64,000 bases of DNA from positions 21,903,648 through 21,967,647 of the forward strand of contig OY986967.1 in assembly GCA_963920575.1 (NCBI GenBank), given 5' to 3'. The translations under genes were made by a program, and so were the position numbers. The notes beneath the pieces were generated by a model. That model worked only from the letters and a program-made list of their open reading frames with translations, was not told the origin of the DNA and did not search any database. Origin of the DNA: Narthecium ossifragum (taxonomy: Eukaryota > Streptophyta > Magnoliopsida > Dioscoreales > Nartheciaceae). Positions 33,704 through 44,946 of the stretch are shown piece after piece. Within the stretch, counting starts at the first letter, position 1. The number at the start of each line of letters is the position of its first letter.

Positions 33704-34084
33704 GGGTTAGGTTTTCAAATTTGACATATTTTAGGAAGAAAAGTCCTTATTAGTTAGGAGTACTTTCCTATTTCAGTTTCCTGTAATATTGGTTGTCTTT
33801 GCTGTTATTAGGAAGTAATTAGTTTAGTAAGAGTCCTTGTTTAGCAACAGTCTAGCTTGACCGTCTTAATTAGAGCACAAGTCTTGATTGATGGTAGGAG
33901 TCAATAGCTTGAGTCAGTTATGTGAAGGGGTTGTAATTAATATAGCTGTTACAGAATTATTAACCAAGATTACAACTCAAGTTATATACTCAACCTTCTG
34001 TTAATGTCTTCTTCCTCTAGTAATCAACCTTCTTCCGCTGGCCAACGTGCTCCCCGGCCGGCCACGGTATTCATGAGCAGCTCC
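33704..34084. other. LTR-like or UTR-like sequence, unassigned
   Basis: AT-rich, with a stretch reading like the end of a copia LTR and a Gag start (ATGTCTTCTTCCTCTAG at 34004), but no PBS follows. I see no gene. Confidence 0.3.
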
Positions 34085-34432
34085 TATCACTATGTAATTG
34101 AAATTTCGGTGCTCCAAGCTGAGATTTTCGCAATTCTAGCATCAGTTCAGGAGGCTAGCAGGCGGGGGTTGATAAGCATTTTGGTTGAAAGTGACTCTAG
34201 ATTTGCTGTGGATATGATTAATGGACGAATGCCTATCGATGACGATTGCCAGTGGGTGCTTTTGGACCTTTGGTGGCACTTGGAAAGTTTTGTTAATTTC
34301 TCTTTAGTTTACATACCGAGAGAGTGGAATGTAAGGGCAGACGAGCTTGCTCGAGCTGCCCGAGTGAGGGAGTCAAGTATCCTGTAAGCCTCTAAGGCTA
34401 TAGCTCCGGCTCAATTTCTCAAAAAAAAAAAA
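34085..34432 (+). pseudogene. LINE 3' fragment: RNase H-like domain and poly(A)
   Basis: The frame within 34004-34387 carries LQAEIFAILASVQEASRRGL, VESDSRFAVDMINGR and YIPREWNVRADELARAAR, the RVT_3 RNase H domain of plant LINEs. A stop is followed by gcctctaaggctatagctccggct and a run of 12 A (34421-34432), a LINE 3' end. The upstream RT is missing, typical of 5' truncation. Confidence 0.75.
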
Positions 34433-34879
34433 TTTGAAACTGAACAGCATGCTTGAGAAAAGTATTGACAAATAAAATCTCCCAACTCCAAATTTTCTAT
34501 TTTCTTTCATAATTTAAGCATGTGCATTCTAGGATGTACCAAACTGAACATACATGCATAGGTGCTATATATACATGATCGCCTGCATTTTATTTCTTTG
34601 TCTAATACTAAGTTTGAAGGGAAATTGGCATATGCGAGTACGTATAGAAATTCTCAAAAACAGATAGGAAAACCATGGACATTGATCATAGACTCAATTT
34701 TGATAAAGTAGTGGACAGATGAGAGTCATGTCTACCACCAAAAGCAGTGTGTACATGCATCATGAACATCGACATGTTACGTGCCTTTCTTAGCCAGGGA
34801 GTAATAGTTGTGCAATCATCAAATAGTTCTGATTTGTGGACATGTTAACGTGGCATGCACATTATATATGTCCAAATCA
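34433..34879. other. No feature recognised
   Basis: AT-rich intergenic sequence without open frames or repeats of note. Confidence 0.4.
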
Positions 34880-35245
34880 GTAGTGGACTACCGATTATTT
34901 CATGTAGTTCATCAGTTTCGGTAGTGGACTACCGATTCTTTCATATAGTCCATCGGTTTCGGTAGTGGGCTACCGATTCTTTCATGTGGTCTACCATTAC
35001 CGATAGACTAAATGAAAGAATCGTTAGTCCACTACAGATTGAATTATTTATATAATTCATCGGTAGTGAGATATCGATGGACTTTATCAACCAATCGGTA
35101 CCTTACTACCAGTACAATTCAATCAGTAGTGATCTACCGATTCATTGATGTAGTCTATTGGTAGACCACTATCGATGAACTAGATGGAAGAATCGGTACT
35201 GGACTACCGATTCGGTGGCATGTGCATTACACATGTCATATGTCC
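34850..35245. repeat. Palindromic repeat element (GGTAGTGGACTACC)
   Basis: About ten copies of GGTAGTGGACTACCGATT or the inverted form alternate with TTTCATGTAGTCCATC. The unit itself is a small hairpin (GGTAGT/ACTACC). Inverted outer flanks GTGGCATGCACATTA (34850) and TGTGCATTACACATGTC (35221) suggest a MITE. No coding capacity. Confidence 0.6.
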
Positions 35246-35599
35246 ATATACACAAAACATTATTCATCATCAAATGCAAATTGGGCTTGTGTTTTAAACC
35301 ACATGCAATTCCTGCTGCAAGTTATCAAATGACCTCTAAGGGTTGGCATTAAATCCTCGGATTACCGTACCTTTTCCGGTGTCCATCAATTGCTGCAGGA
35401 GCAGAGATGATGATATGACGAGCACCAGGTTAACAGAAGGAAAGCACCAGGATTGATAAAATGGTTAATTGATAATAAAAAAAACCATATTGGAGAAAGG
35501 TTTTGGTAAAAACCCCATTTTATATTTTTTGAGATTATAACCTCATTTATTAATTCTTTTAGTTAGTTGTTAATATTAGATGACAAAAATACCCCTATG
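35246..35599. other. No gene recognised
   Basis: Spacer; contains ggttttggtaaaaaccccatttt near 35497, which resembles inverted sequence near 42190-42260. Confidence 0.35.
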
Positions 35600-36289
35600 A
35601 ATATATTAAAACACTGATTTGGGATGGAGAGAAGAAATGGTAGATCCGGCGGTTGAGATTTGCCGGAACCTGATTGCGAGGAGGGCTCTTTGGAGCATTG
35701 GACTGGTGCAGGAGAGATGGTGGAGGCCTTAGGAGGCGATTCACCGGGTTTGATTGTGAAATTGAGCACTAAGGTGGCTGGATCTGGATGCGACAGTGCG
35801 GTAGAGATCATCGCCGATGTTCGCCGGTGAAGGAGGCGTCGGCGAGGGCGGTGAAGGTTACTGGAGGGTTGGGGTGATGAGGGGGAGGTGATTGGTGGCC
35901 AGAATGATGAACGACGATTGTGGGAACGATGGACTCGTCGGTATCGATGGAGGTGGTGTGGAGGGTGGTGGATGTTGCAGAAGGGTCGGGGTGATGAGGG
36001 GAGGTGATTGGTGATGGTTTCGAGGTGTATGGTGCCCGGAGTGGCGAACGGTGACTGCGGCTCACGATCGAGCTGATGGCGAGTCGGGACGATAAAGTCT
36101 CGGTTTGCTTTTGGCTTGAGGGCGAGCTGGACCAAACCGGGGGTGGAGAGAGGAAGAGGAGAGAGAAAAGCCGAGAAAATAGGGGAAAATATGGGAAAAG
36201 ATGGGAGAAAATTATAAAAGAAAAGTGGAGGTGATTGAAAAGACCATTGACGGAGAATCTCAGCCAATTGAATATTAAGTTGTGATTTG

Positions 36290-36585
36290 GGGAGTTAAAA
36301 AGATAAAAATGGAGTTAGAAAGATAAACGGAGTTAAAAGGATAAAATGTAGGGAAGATAAAAATAGAGCTAAAAAAAATAAAATTGCAGGAAAGATACAA
36401 TTGCATTTAAAAAGATAAAAACGGAGTTAAAAAAGATAAAAATGGAGATAAAAAGATAAAAGTAGAGTTAAAAAGATGAAAATACTGAAAAGATAAAAAT
36501 GCATTTAAAATGATAAAATAGGGTTTAAAAGATAAAATTGGAGTTAAAAAAGATAAAATAAAGATGAAATTTGAGTTAAAGGTGA
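36290..36585. repeat. AGATAAAAATGGAGTTAAAA minisatellite, block 1
   Basis: Irregular 17-20-base units, strand-biased (A-rich on plus). Confidence 0.8.
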
Positions 36586-36879
36586 ATGGTGGTGGTTTCA
36601 AGGTGTGGGGTACGTGGCTGGAGTGGTGAACGGCGCCGGCGATGGCGGCTCGCGATTGAGCTGATGGCGAGCCGGGACTTGGCTTGCTTTTGGCTTGGGG
36701 CGAGCTGGACCAAACCGAGGGTGGAGAGAGGAAGAGGAGAGCGAAAAGTCAAGAAAAATAGGGAAAATAGGGGGAAATATGGGAAAAGATGGAGAGAATT
36801 ATAGAAGAAAAGTAGAGGTGATTGAAGAGACCATTGACGGAGAATCTCAGCCAATTGAGTATTAAGTTGTGATTTGCGG

Positions 36880-37180
36880 AGTTAAAAAGATAAAAATGGA
36901 GTTAAAATGATAAAATGCAGGAAAGATAAAAATAGAGTTAAAAAAATAAAAATGCAGGAAAGATAAAGATGTATTTAAAAAGATAAAAACAGAGCTAAAA
37001 AGATAAAAAATATATGAAAGATAAAAATGGAGTTAAAAAGAAAAAAGTGGAGTTAAAAAAAATGAAAATACGAAAAAGATAAAAATGCTTTTAAAACGAT
37101 AAAAATGGGGTTTAAAAGATAAAATTAGAGTTAAAAAAGATAAAATTAGAGTTAAAAAAAGATAAAATTGGAGTTAAAGG
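36880..37180. repeat. Same minisatellite, block 2
   Basis: Same unit family, inside the next ~590-bp tandem unit. Confidence 0.8.
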
Positions 37181-37510
37181 TGATTGGTGGTGGTTTCGAG
37201 GTGTGGGGTGGCCGGAGTGGCGAACAGTGACGGAGGCTCGCGATTGAGCCGATGGCGAGCCAGGATGATGAAGTCCCGGCTGGCTTTCGGCTTGGGGGCG
37301 AGCTGGACTAAACCAGGGGTGGAGAGAGGAAGATGAGAGAGAAAAGCTGAGAAAAATAGGAAAACACGGGAAAATATGGAAAAAGATGGAAAATTTTATA
37401 GAAAAAAAGTGGAGGTGATTGAAGAGACTATTGACCGAGAATCTCAACCAATTGAGTATTAAGTTGGCATCGCCGTTGGCTTGTTTAGGTAAGACCGACG
37501 ACACCTTCAA

Positions 37511-37895
37511 AACCAGCCATTGCTGACTGTTGGTATGACGGAGGTTATATGATGTGCTTATGTAGAAATTTGCCCCAAAGAAAATGACATTAGGTCTACT
37601 TCTTAATGTGTAATTCTATAATAACGTCGACCTCAGGGATGGAAATGTTATTATAGATTATTACAGTTTACACCAAATCTAGTAAACTTTTTTACTGATA
37701 CACCACCATAGAGTGTTTTAATGTATAAACACCATTTTAAAGCAGTTATGGACAGTAATAATTAATTATACATTTTTTATGACTTTTTTGACCTTATGAT
37801 GAATCAAACCCCAATCTCTTCTCTTATTTCCGTCCTTATACCCTCGAGTTTTCTCCCCCTCATTCTCACTCTCATATCATCTCCCTCCCTCTCAT
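37511..37895. other. No gene recognised
   Basis: AT-rich spacer ahead of the CT-rich repeat. Confidence 0.35.
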
Positions 37896-38120
37896 ATCAC
37901 TCCCTCTCCCCAAGGCTCTCTCCCCTTCACCCTCCCTCTCATTTCCATCACTCTCCCCGAGGGTCTCTCCCCCTCCCCATCCCTCTCCCCGAGGTCCCTC
38001 TCCCCTAGGTTCTCTCCCCCTCCCCATCCCTCCCCCTCCCCATCCCTCTCCCCCAGGTCCCTCTCCCCCAGGTTCTCTCCCCTCTCCATCCCTCTCCCCG
38101 AGGTTCTCTCCCCTCATTCC
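37896..38120. repeat. CT-rich tandem repeat
   Basis: Units of CCCTCTCCCC(C/G)AGGT and TCTCTCCCCCTCCCCAT alternate about eight times. It lies just upstream of the exon at 38224. Gly-rich minus-strand frames across it are artefacts. Confidence 0.8.
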
Positions 38121-38223
38121 CATCCTTGAAGAACTTGAGCGATTTGACCCTCCCAACCCGTCCAATCGCCCTTGGTCCAGCTCAGTGTTGGGTGGGAATC
38201 ACGATCGATTAAGAGAGAGATCT

Positions 38224-38633
38224 ATGGAGGGCCGAAAAATGGAGGAGAGCATCGAGGTTAGGGTGAAGCGGCTATTCGGATCGCGCCTCTTCGAGACGGT
38301 CCCTAACAACAGCTTCTCGACGACGTCTTGGTCGGTGGCCCCCGGTGAGGTCGAGCGCCACCAATGGAGCCGCGAGAGGGGCGGGGAGGATGGTGATGCC
38401 GACCGGGAGGAGTTGCCGACCTCCGACGCCTTCGCCGAAGGGGGTTGCTTTGCGAAGAGGATGCGAAAGAATAGGTTTGGAGATCGCCGAGAGGATGATT
38501 TTGAGGCGGATCTTGATGACCTTGACGAGGAGGAGGAGGAGGAGGAGGAGAGAGGCGAAGGCGGAGTTGATGGAGAGGGGGAGGAGAGGGAGATACGGTC
38601 CGGTGTTGGGCTCGATCCCACCCACGATAAAGA
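38224..38633 (+). CDS. First exon of a conserved plant protein of unknown function
   Basis: The ATG at 38224 (or 38239) opens MEGRKMEESIEVRVKRLFGS, then SRLFETVPNNSFSTTSWSVA, an acidic Asp/Glu run (DDLDEEEEEEEE) and EIRSGVGLDPT, ending at a likely donor AAAGAG-GTTTGC at 38633. The combination of an RLFGSxLF start, a TSSW-like block, an acidic centre and an IRSG-GLDPT end is familiar from an uncharacterised plant-specific family. No following exon with the expected continuation is found downstream, so this is either a captured fragment or a gene broken after exon 1. It sits in a repeat-rich setting between two copies of the same minisatellite, which favours capture. Confidence 0.5.
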
Positions 38634-38696
38634 GGTTTGCTTTCTTTTGGTTGTTCATTCCCTTCAAATTTGATTATTTGTTGGTATTTTTCATTC

Positions 38697-38790
38697 GAAT
38701 TCTCTTTTCACAAAGAGAATACCGTCGAATTCTCTTTTCACAAAGAGAATACCACAGAATTCTCTTTTCTAATAGAGAATACTGAAATCT
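38697..38790 (+). repeat. Three 31-bp hairpin units
   Basis: GAATTCTCTTTTCACAAAG AGAATACC repeated three times with small changes. Each unit can fold (ATTCTCTTT with AAAGAGAAT). It lies in the presumed intron after the exon at 38224. Confidence 0.75.
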
Positions 38791-38813
38791 ATTTGTCGTT
38801 TCTGACAACTATG

Positions 38814-39310
38814 CAGCTGCATCACGGGGGGGTCGTGCGTCCAGTCCGCCATGCTCCGTGATGGGTTCTCCAACGCCGGCAGTGCTAATAGCTCCATCGC
38901 CGACAAGCATGTCTTCATCGACATTGGCGGCAGATCCATGGATGACGACGAGCTCGTCTTGATCGGAATCGCCGACAGATCTATGGATGGCAGACCCATC
39001 TTGACAGGAATCATTGGCATCAGCAGCGTCGTCGTCGTCTCGTCCGCGTCCTTCCACACCACCTCCTCCTCATCGCCTCATCGACGTCGGCGACAGATCC
39101 ATGTATGACGACGAGCTCGTCTTGTTCGGAATCGTCGGCATCAGCAGCGTCGTCATCGCAGTCGACGCCTCCGCGTCCTTCGACACCACCTCCTCCAACC
39201 TCAACACCTCCTCTCGATACCCAGGGGTGGATTCGCCACCGACATATTCCCGGCTCGACGGCGACGTCTCCGCCGCCGACCTTGACGGTGGTCTCCGATG
39301 AGCAGTTGTA
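38814..39310. repeat. GC-rich partly duplicated block
   Basis: The segment cagatccatg-atgacgacgagctcgtctt recurs at about 38932 and 39086, about 154 bp apart, with GGCATCAGCAGCGTCGTC following in both. Frames are open on both strands because of composition. No domain is seen. Confidence 0.55.
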
Positions 39311-40334
39311 GAATGGAGATTGCGGCGACAGTTGGTGACGGTGAGGAGGCGAGGAGAGTGGGGGGGCGAGAGCGGAGCTGCCGCCGGGTGACGGTAAGGA
39401 GGCGAGGAGAGAGGAGGAGCGTAGGTTCTTTGAGGTTTGTATAAGGGGTATAAGTGTATTTTGAGGTGTGAAATGGTGCTGCCTCCAAAATTCCCCATGT
39501 TATTATCTACCGTTGCTGTGATTAGTTTTTATTGGATTAGGTACACTTGGCCACAAAAAATCCAACGACTCTTACCGGCCCATGAAAAGCACCTAATTAA
39601 TCTCGTGACGAATCATTGACGGGGAAATGCCCATATCTTATGGTAGTGTGTGAAGCAAAACATTATTCATAATTTATTCGATCATTGACTCTTGACTCTT
39701 GACTCTGAGACCCGTGTGATCCGGGGGTTAGACGGGGATACCTTTATCATTTATTTTATACACAAAAATCAAAATCTCTATTCCTCGCTTATTCGCAAGC
39801 AAACATTACTGATTTATCTCTACTTTTATATCATTACTCATTATCCTCACTTTTTATAACCCAAAATCCATTATTTCCACATATCCCCGTTATTTCTATT
39901 TATCCACAAAATCCCTTATTCTCACTTATCCTCACACTTTTTATCCCCAAATCAAACGAACCATAAAGAGGTGTGAGAAACAGAGCATGCACTTTTGAAT
40001 TTTCTATGACATATATTGGTAGTTTAATTAATTTCATTTTTGAATTTTTTACGAAACATATTGGTAATTTAATTAATAATATGATAATGCATATAATATT
40101 CACCTTGGTTTTAATAAATTACTTAATAATATAATATATATATATATAATATGATAATGCATATGATATTATTACTAATATTTTCTCGTTTTATTAATAT
40201 TATGATGCATATATTCACCTTAACTTTTGAATAACATATTCAACATGAATATATTCTAATAAAGTATAATATTACCACTCCACCCTTCCTATTTGACATC
40301 TCCACCGGCGAATTCCTCTCATATCAACACCTGC
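39311..40334. other. AT-rich stretch, no gene recognised
   Basis: Includes a block of repeated ttattcgc/tatcccc words (39760-39960) and (TA)n around 40130-40150. Confidence 0.4.
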
Positions 40335-40574
40335 TTATTTGCCATTTCCGGCGGATGCCCGCTCCTTTGGCATTATCGGCATCGATGTCCGTCCGTGCTC
40401 CACCGGGTCGTATGGCTCGGCGGTGTTGAGGGCGTTCTTACCGGCGCCGTGGCCGCCGGCGACGTATACGTGGCCTCCAAGTGCGGCGACGCAAAAAAGG
40501 ATCACATCACCCCATGGCATAGCATGGTGACGTAGCATGGTCATACACATCAATGCATTCTCATGCGGACCCAT
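40335..40574 (-). pseudogene. F-box/kelch gene fragment (single kelch repeat)
   Basis: On the minus strand: VAALGGHVYVAGGHGAGKNA followed by LNTAEPYDPVEHGRTSMPIM, one kelch repeat (GG...Y-AEPYDP...W-position degenerate). It is most like the KFB type of F-box/kelch proteins (VYVAGGHDEEKNAL form). No F-box and no further kelch repeats are present, so it is a fragment of about 80 residues. It is flanked by AT-rich sequence and the minisatellite at 40640, consistent with capture by a transposon. Confidence 0.65.
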
Positions 40575-40635
40575 TATATGAATAAAATAATATTTTATTT
40601 TAATATATATTATTAAAATAATAAAAAAATAAAAA

Positions 40636-41098
40636 ATTCCACTTTGAAAAGGATAAAAATGGAGTTAAAAAGATAAATGGAGTTAAAAGGATAAAATGTA
40701 GGAAAGATAAAAATAGAGTTAAAAAAATAAAAATGCAGGAAAGATAAAAATGCATTTAAAAAGATAAAAATATAGGAAAGATAAAAATGGGGTTAGAAAG
40801 ATAAAAGTGGAGTTAAAAAAATGAAAATACTGAAAAGATAAAAATGCATTTAAAACGCTAAAAATGGGGTTAAAAAGATAAAATTGGAGTTAAAAATATA
40901 AAAGTGGAGTTAAAAAGATGAAAATGCCGGAAATATAAAAATACATTTAAAAAGATAAAAGTAGAGTTAAAAATATAAAAGTGTAGTTAAAAAGATAAAC
41001 ATGGAGTCAAAAAGAAGGAAAGGTAAAAATGGAGTTAAAAAGATAAAATGGAGGAAAGATGAAAATGCATGAAAGATAAAAATGGAATAACGGTAAAA
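40636..41098. repeat. AGATAAAAATGGAGTTAAAA minisatellite, block 3
   Basis: Same unit family as 36290-36585 and 36880-37180, 4 kb away, with at least 20 units. Confidence 0.8.
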
Positions 41099-42270
41099 TG
41101 GGCTCAATTTTAGGTCATCAAAATTTCAAATTTTATGTATAATTTTTTAATTTTGGAAAGTCAAAATTTCAAATTTTATGTTTAATTTTGGATCATCAAT
41201 TTTTTCAAATTTGATGTACAGTTTTCATGCGTAAATTGTATTTTGATCAAAAAATTTCGCGGCTCTAGGTCTCGGCTCAGATCTGGGTTCATCAGCTTAA
41301 TCAGATCTGATTTGGATTCATGCTGGATGAAGGTGTCTGGATCAGATTCGATTTGATCGGACCAGACTGCTTGGCCTAGTGGAACCAATTCAAACCCAAT
41401 CTAGTCAGACCCAACCAGCTCAAGGAGAGCCGCTCGCGGGGGACAATGACCGCAAGCAAGGGCGGATGGCGTAACAACGGATCACGCGTGGGAATGGTGC
41501 ACAATGGACCGTGAGGTGACAAGACCACCGGATATGGGGTTGGACGGCTATGGAAGGGCGTTGGGTGGTAGGTTTAGGTGGAGGCGTTGCCGGATCAGAG
41601 AGAGAGGAGAAACTCGGGTGAGGCTTCCGGCGAGGAGGCGATCAGACGACGTCGGGCGTCATCGGGGAAGGCAGAGACGATGAAAGGTTGCTGGTTCTGG
41701 AGGAGATGGAGGGACGAGTGACGGCGGCTGAGCTCGGGGTTGATGCCGCAGGGAACTGGGAGGTCGTCGCTAGTGTAGAGGACCTCGGGGAGGTTTAGAC
41801 GGTGGCGTTGGAAGGTGGCGGTCCCAACGAGATCGTCGGAGTTAATGGATGGGACGGGGTTGCTGGTCGTGGTGGAATAAAGGTGGTGGTGGGAAGAGGC
41901 GGAGCTCGGATTGGGTTTGGATGGAGGAGTTGGTCGGAGGTGGGAAAGGGGAAGGAGGTGGAGGGGTTCGCGGGGATTCTGAGGGGTGGTGGCAGCGATT
42001 GTAGGTGGAGCAATGGCGGAGACAAGGTGTGCCGGGGAAGATAAGTCGTGAGCCAACTGGCTGGAGGAGAGAGGTGAGTGAAAAGGGTGAGGAAAAGAAA
42101 GAAAAAAAAATAGAAAGGGTATTTTGGTCTATTTTGATCTAATTTGGGCTTATTAATCTAAAAAAATTGAGTATGGGATTTTTGACCAAGAGCATGGGGT
42201 TTTGGACAAAAATGAGGGCAAGATTTGGGGTTTTGGATCATGGCCATTGATAAAAAGCCTTTCTATACCT
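41099..42270. other. GC-rich block, no gene called
   Basis: A minus-strand frame (41595-42056) reads Pro/Ser-rich sequence without a recognisable domain. It follows the minisatellite as the GC-rich blocks do at 35600-37500. Near 42190-42250, aaaaccccaaatc-like sequence (minus) resembles 35495-35530 and may be a degenerate terminal repeat. Confidence 0.35.
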
Positions 42271-42691
42271 ACACTCATCAATGGTAAACTTCAACAAAAT
42301 TGTAGTATGCCTCAACATTCATCAAATCCATCAACAAGATCATATTGAATGATAAATTTCAGTCCAAAACCACAAAAAGTAGTTAGACTGCATCTCAAAC
42401 TTAGGTTTAATAAACTTGAGCATTTGAAAGATTTTATTAACCCGGTTATGTCCTTAACCTTGGTCAAGTTAGGTTAGCTGACGGAAATAGACGGAATGCA
42501 TTTGTTGATGGATTTGAGAGAATGTGCTTATGTTTCAAGTGATCGAGAGAGATCATGGTCGACTTTTCAATGTCCAAAAGATTAAACAAAGATCGGTAAT
42601 TGCTGGAAATTTCCGGGCCTCTTCTCAAGGATAACCTCCACTCCCAAATGGAAATGGGGTGCTTATGTTTCAAAGTGATGATCATTCTCTC

Positions 42692-42699
42692 TATTTAAA
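42692..42699 (+). promoter_or_regulatory. TATA-like box of the ACD6-like gene
   Basis: TATTTAAA lies 38-45 bases upstream of the ATG at 42737, so the leader would be very short. A GGTCAA (reverse TTGACC, W-box core) is at 42462-42467, and a gtgcttatgtttcaa word occurs at about 42526 and 42660. Both are suggestive only. Confidence 0.45.
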
Positions 42700-42736
42700 G
42701 GAGAGGGGAAGCACGCAGATCCAGTCGACACAATTA

Positions 42737-42850
42737 ATGGAGCGAGAGCAAGAGCAGAGTCTTATCCTGGTCCAAACACCACCCCAAGCCCCCCCACCCT
42801 CCGCTCATCCATCCGCCACCCTGACCTCTCTTACCAACTCTGGTGGTTGC
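42737..42850 (+). pseudogene. Predicted exon 1 of the ACD6-like gene, interrupted by CACTA
   Basis: ATG at 42737 opens MEREQEQSLILVQTPPQAPP and runs 38 codons to GGT TGC at 42850. One extra C and the CACTA element follow. On the far side TTGCAAG then GTATGT (47970-47982) supplies the end of the exon and a splice donor, giving TGC AAG as the last codons. Phase 0 matches the exon at 48873. The exon is Pro-rich and has no ankyrin repeat. The link to the downstream exons is inferred from phase and position. Confidence 0.5.
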
Positions 42851-42869
42851 CCACTACAACAAAAGTGAT

Positions 42870-43290
42870 CTATGGCAACAGTCACTAGGCAACAAGGTTA
42901 AAACTGTTGCAAATAATAGTCATATGCAACGGTTAATAGCAGTTGCTTATAGGGTTAGTGCAACAATATGACAACCGTTGTCTTTTATTATATTAGACAA
43001 CGGTTAACGAAACCGTTGTCTAATACTTTCAGCTTTAGCAACAATTTTTTTCTTGTGTCGCCTAAACTCACATTTTTAGTCAACGGTTAATATAGCCGTT
43101 GCCTAATAGTGTCCACTTAGGCAACAGTTTTTATTCTGTCGCCTTAACCCACACTTTTAGACGACGTTTCTTGGAGTTGTTGCCTAATACTGTCATCTTA
43201 GACAACAGTGTTTTCATCTGTCACATAAAATCACAGTTTTAGACAACAGTTTTTTCTTTTGTTGCCTACATTCATATTATATGCAATGGT
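42870..43290. repeat. Left sub-terminal repeats of CACTA
   Basis: About a dozen GCAACGGTT or AACCGTTG words in both orientations, some drifted (GACAACAGTTTT). Confidence 0.75.
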
Positions 43291-44946
43291 TTTCCTGGTG
43301 TTACATTCTCTATCTTTGTAGGTAGCAGTTTTTTTTTATAATTTTCAAGCTCATCTTTTCTAGCAATAGTTTTAAATTTTATTTCCAAAAATTATTTTCA
43401 ATTATTTGAAGTTTCATTTCCTGATCTTTTTCATAGGAATTGTTATTAATTAATTGGTAGTCTTTGTTTGAGAAAATCATGAAGTTGTTTTCTTTGTGAA
43501 TTCTAGCGGTTGGATGTAAATACTCATGATGATAGTTGACATTGTGCATAAGGTGCCCCAGATTTTGTATATCAGAGGCGGGATCATATTGCACTAGCAT
43601 TTTAGCTAGCCAGGGAAAGGGGTTAGGGGGTTGAGTTGATTTGATCCATTTTGTCTATGTATTTGCCATGGTTATTTACATGTCCTTGTGATGGGTTTAA
43701 ATAGGATTTCATTCGAGTGGATTGAGCTAAGTGGAACTCTAGGTTGTTCGAACTGATCAGCTCCGATTATATATGTATTAGGTCGAGTTCGAGCTTCATT
43801 ACTCATCTTGGAACTCTAGGTTTCTTTTTCTATGTACTGCTTTCTTAGCCTCTGGCTTAATTTATAAAATAAAAAAAAAACTTGAGTAAGGTTCATGAAG
43901 TTCGAGTTCCAGTATAGGTTCGTGAAGCTTGAGCTTGACTTGTATTATTAAAGACTGTCTGGCCGAACTGTCATCGAGCTATATATATATTAGAATTAAA
44001 TATACCTGTTATACATATACAAAAAAATTAGTATATATAATTGAGCCAGCTCATGAGCTCAGAAACCAAATAATTAAAGTCCACCTTTGCCAGAATACTC
44101 GAATAATAGACACAGAGTATTCGTCTCATCAAGAACCAGCCACTTGAGATAGCTAGATTCAAGAACCAAAAATTTCATGCATAATTGAAAAGTGTCAATC
44201 ATTATTTTAAAAAAGTGTCAATCAAAGGGAAATATAAAAAAAATAATGGCACCTCTATTTATCACCCCTCTTTATCAAGCTCCACCTCTTTATGGAAACT
44301 CTAATAACAAATCTCAATCACTGGATCTTGAATCAACAGCTGAGATCAAGAGAAATTAAAATTTTAATTAGAAAAGCTGGGAAGCCAAAATCTTCAATCA
44401 ACAGCAAAGATCAACAGACATGGCCAAAACTTCGATCAGAAAAGCCGGGAAGCCAAAATTTATGCCCGCGGGGAACTGAGAAGCCCAGCTCATACGCCAT
44501 AACATATGCATCCTAAATCCCTGTTCCTCTTTCTTCTCTTCGATCCCTAACCCCCTTCTCTCCCAGCTGGCATCTCTCTAGCTGTGGTGAGATCGCGATC
44601 AGCGGATTCCGGCGACGAGACCGACATCGCTGGGTAAGACTCTCCCCCCACTGTTTGTTAATTTACTGTTGGAAATTTTTATCCATTGAAGAATACTATT
44701 TACCTATGTTTAACACAGCTTGTTACTGTAGCTGTTTATTGCTTTCAATCAGTGAATGCTGCTTTAGATTATCAACTAGATTAGTGAATGTTGGATTGAA
44801 ATAGCTGTACACTGTTAGATCTAGAGATCAGTTTGATTGGCCACGGAATAAGTATTGCATTTGTGTTTAGGCACTATTCCAGTTTTCTTTTATTGTTGTA
44901 AGCTTATGCTAATTCTGTCAGCTTTGGTTGCTACCTATTAACGCAG

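Larger units (their letters stand above)
35990..37470. repeat. Three ~590-bp tandem units
   Basis: The segment from gtggtttcgaggtgt...gccggagtggcgaac to attgacggagaatctcagcc occurs three times, ending at about 36255, 36843 and 37439, a period of 588-596 bp. Between GC-rich blocks lie AT-rich minisatellites of GATAAAAATGGAGTTAAAA. The long minus-strand frames (35563-36267, 36576-36854, 37112-37510) are Pro/Ser-rich translations of the repeat, and I do not call genes. Confidence 0.75.

Noticed and set aside
35563..36267. 234-residue minus-strand ORF
   Set aside because: It translates the ~590-bp tandem repeat, is Pro/Ser/His-rich and without domains; other repeat copies are broken.
37872..38165. 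Gly/Glu-rich minus-strand ORF
   Set aside because: Product of the CT-rich tandem repeat.
41595..42056. 153-residue Pro/Ser-rich minus ORF
   Set aside because: No recognisable domain and located in a repeat-associated GC block.
42846..42852. Perfect 3-bp target duplication for the CACTA element
   Set aside because: Left flank reads GCC and right flank TTG; only ttg two bases further left matches, so the duplication is imperfect.
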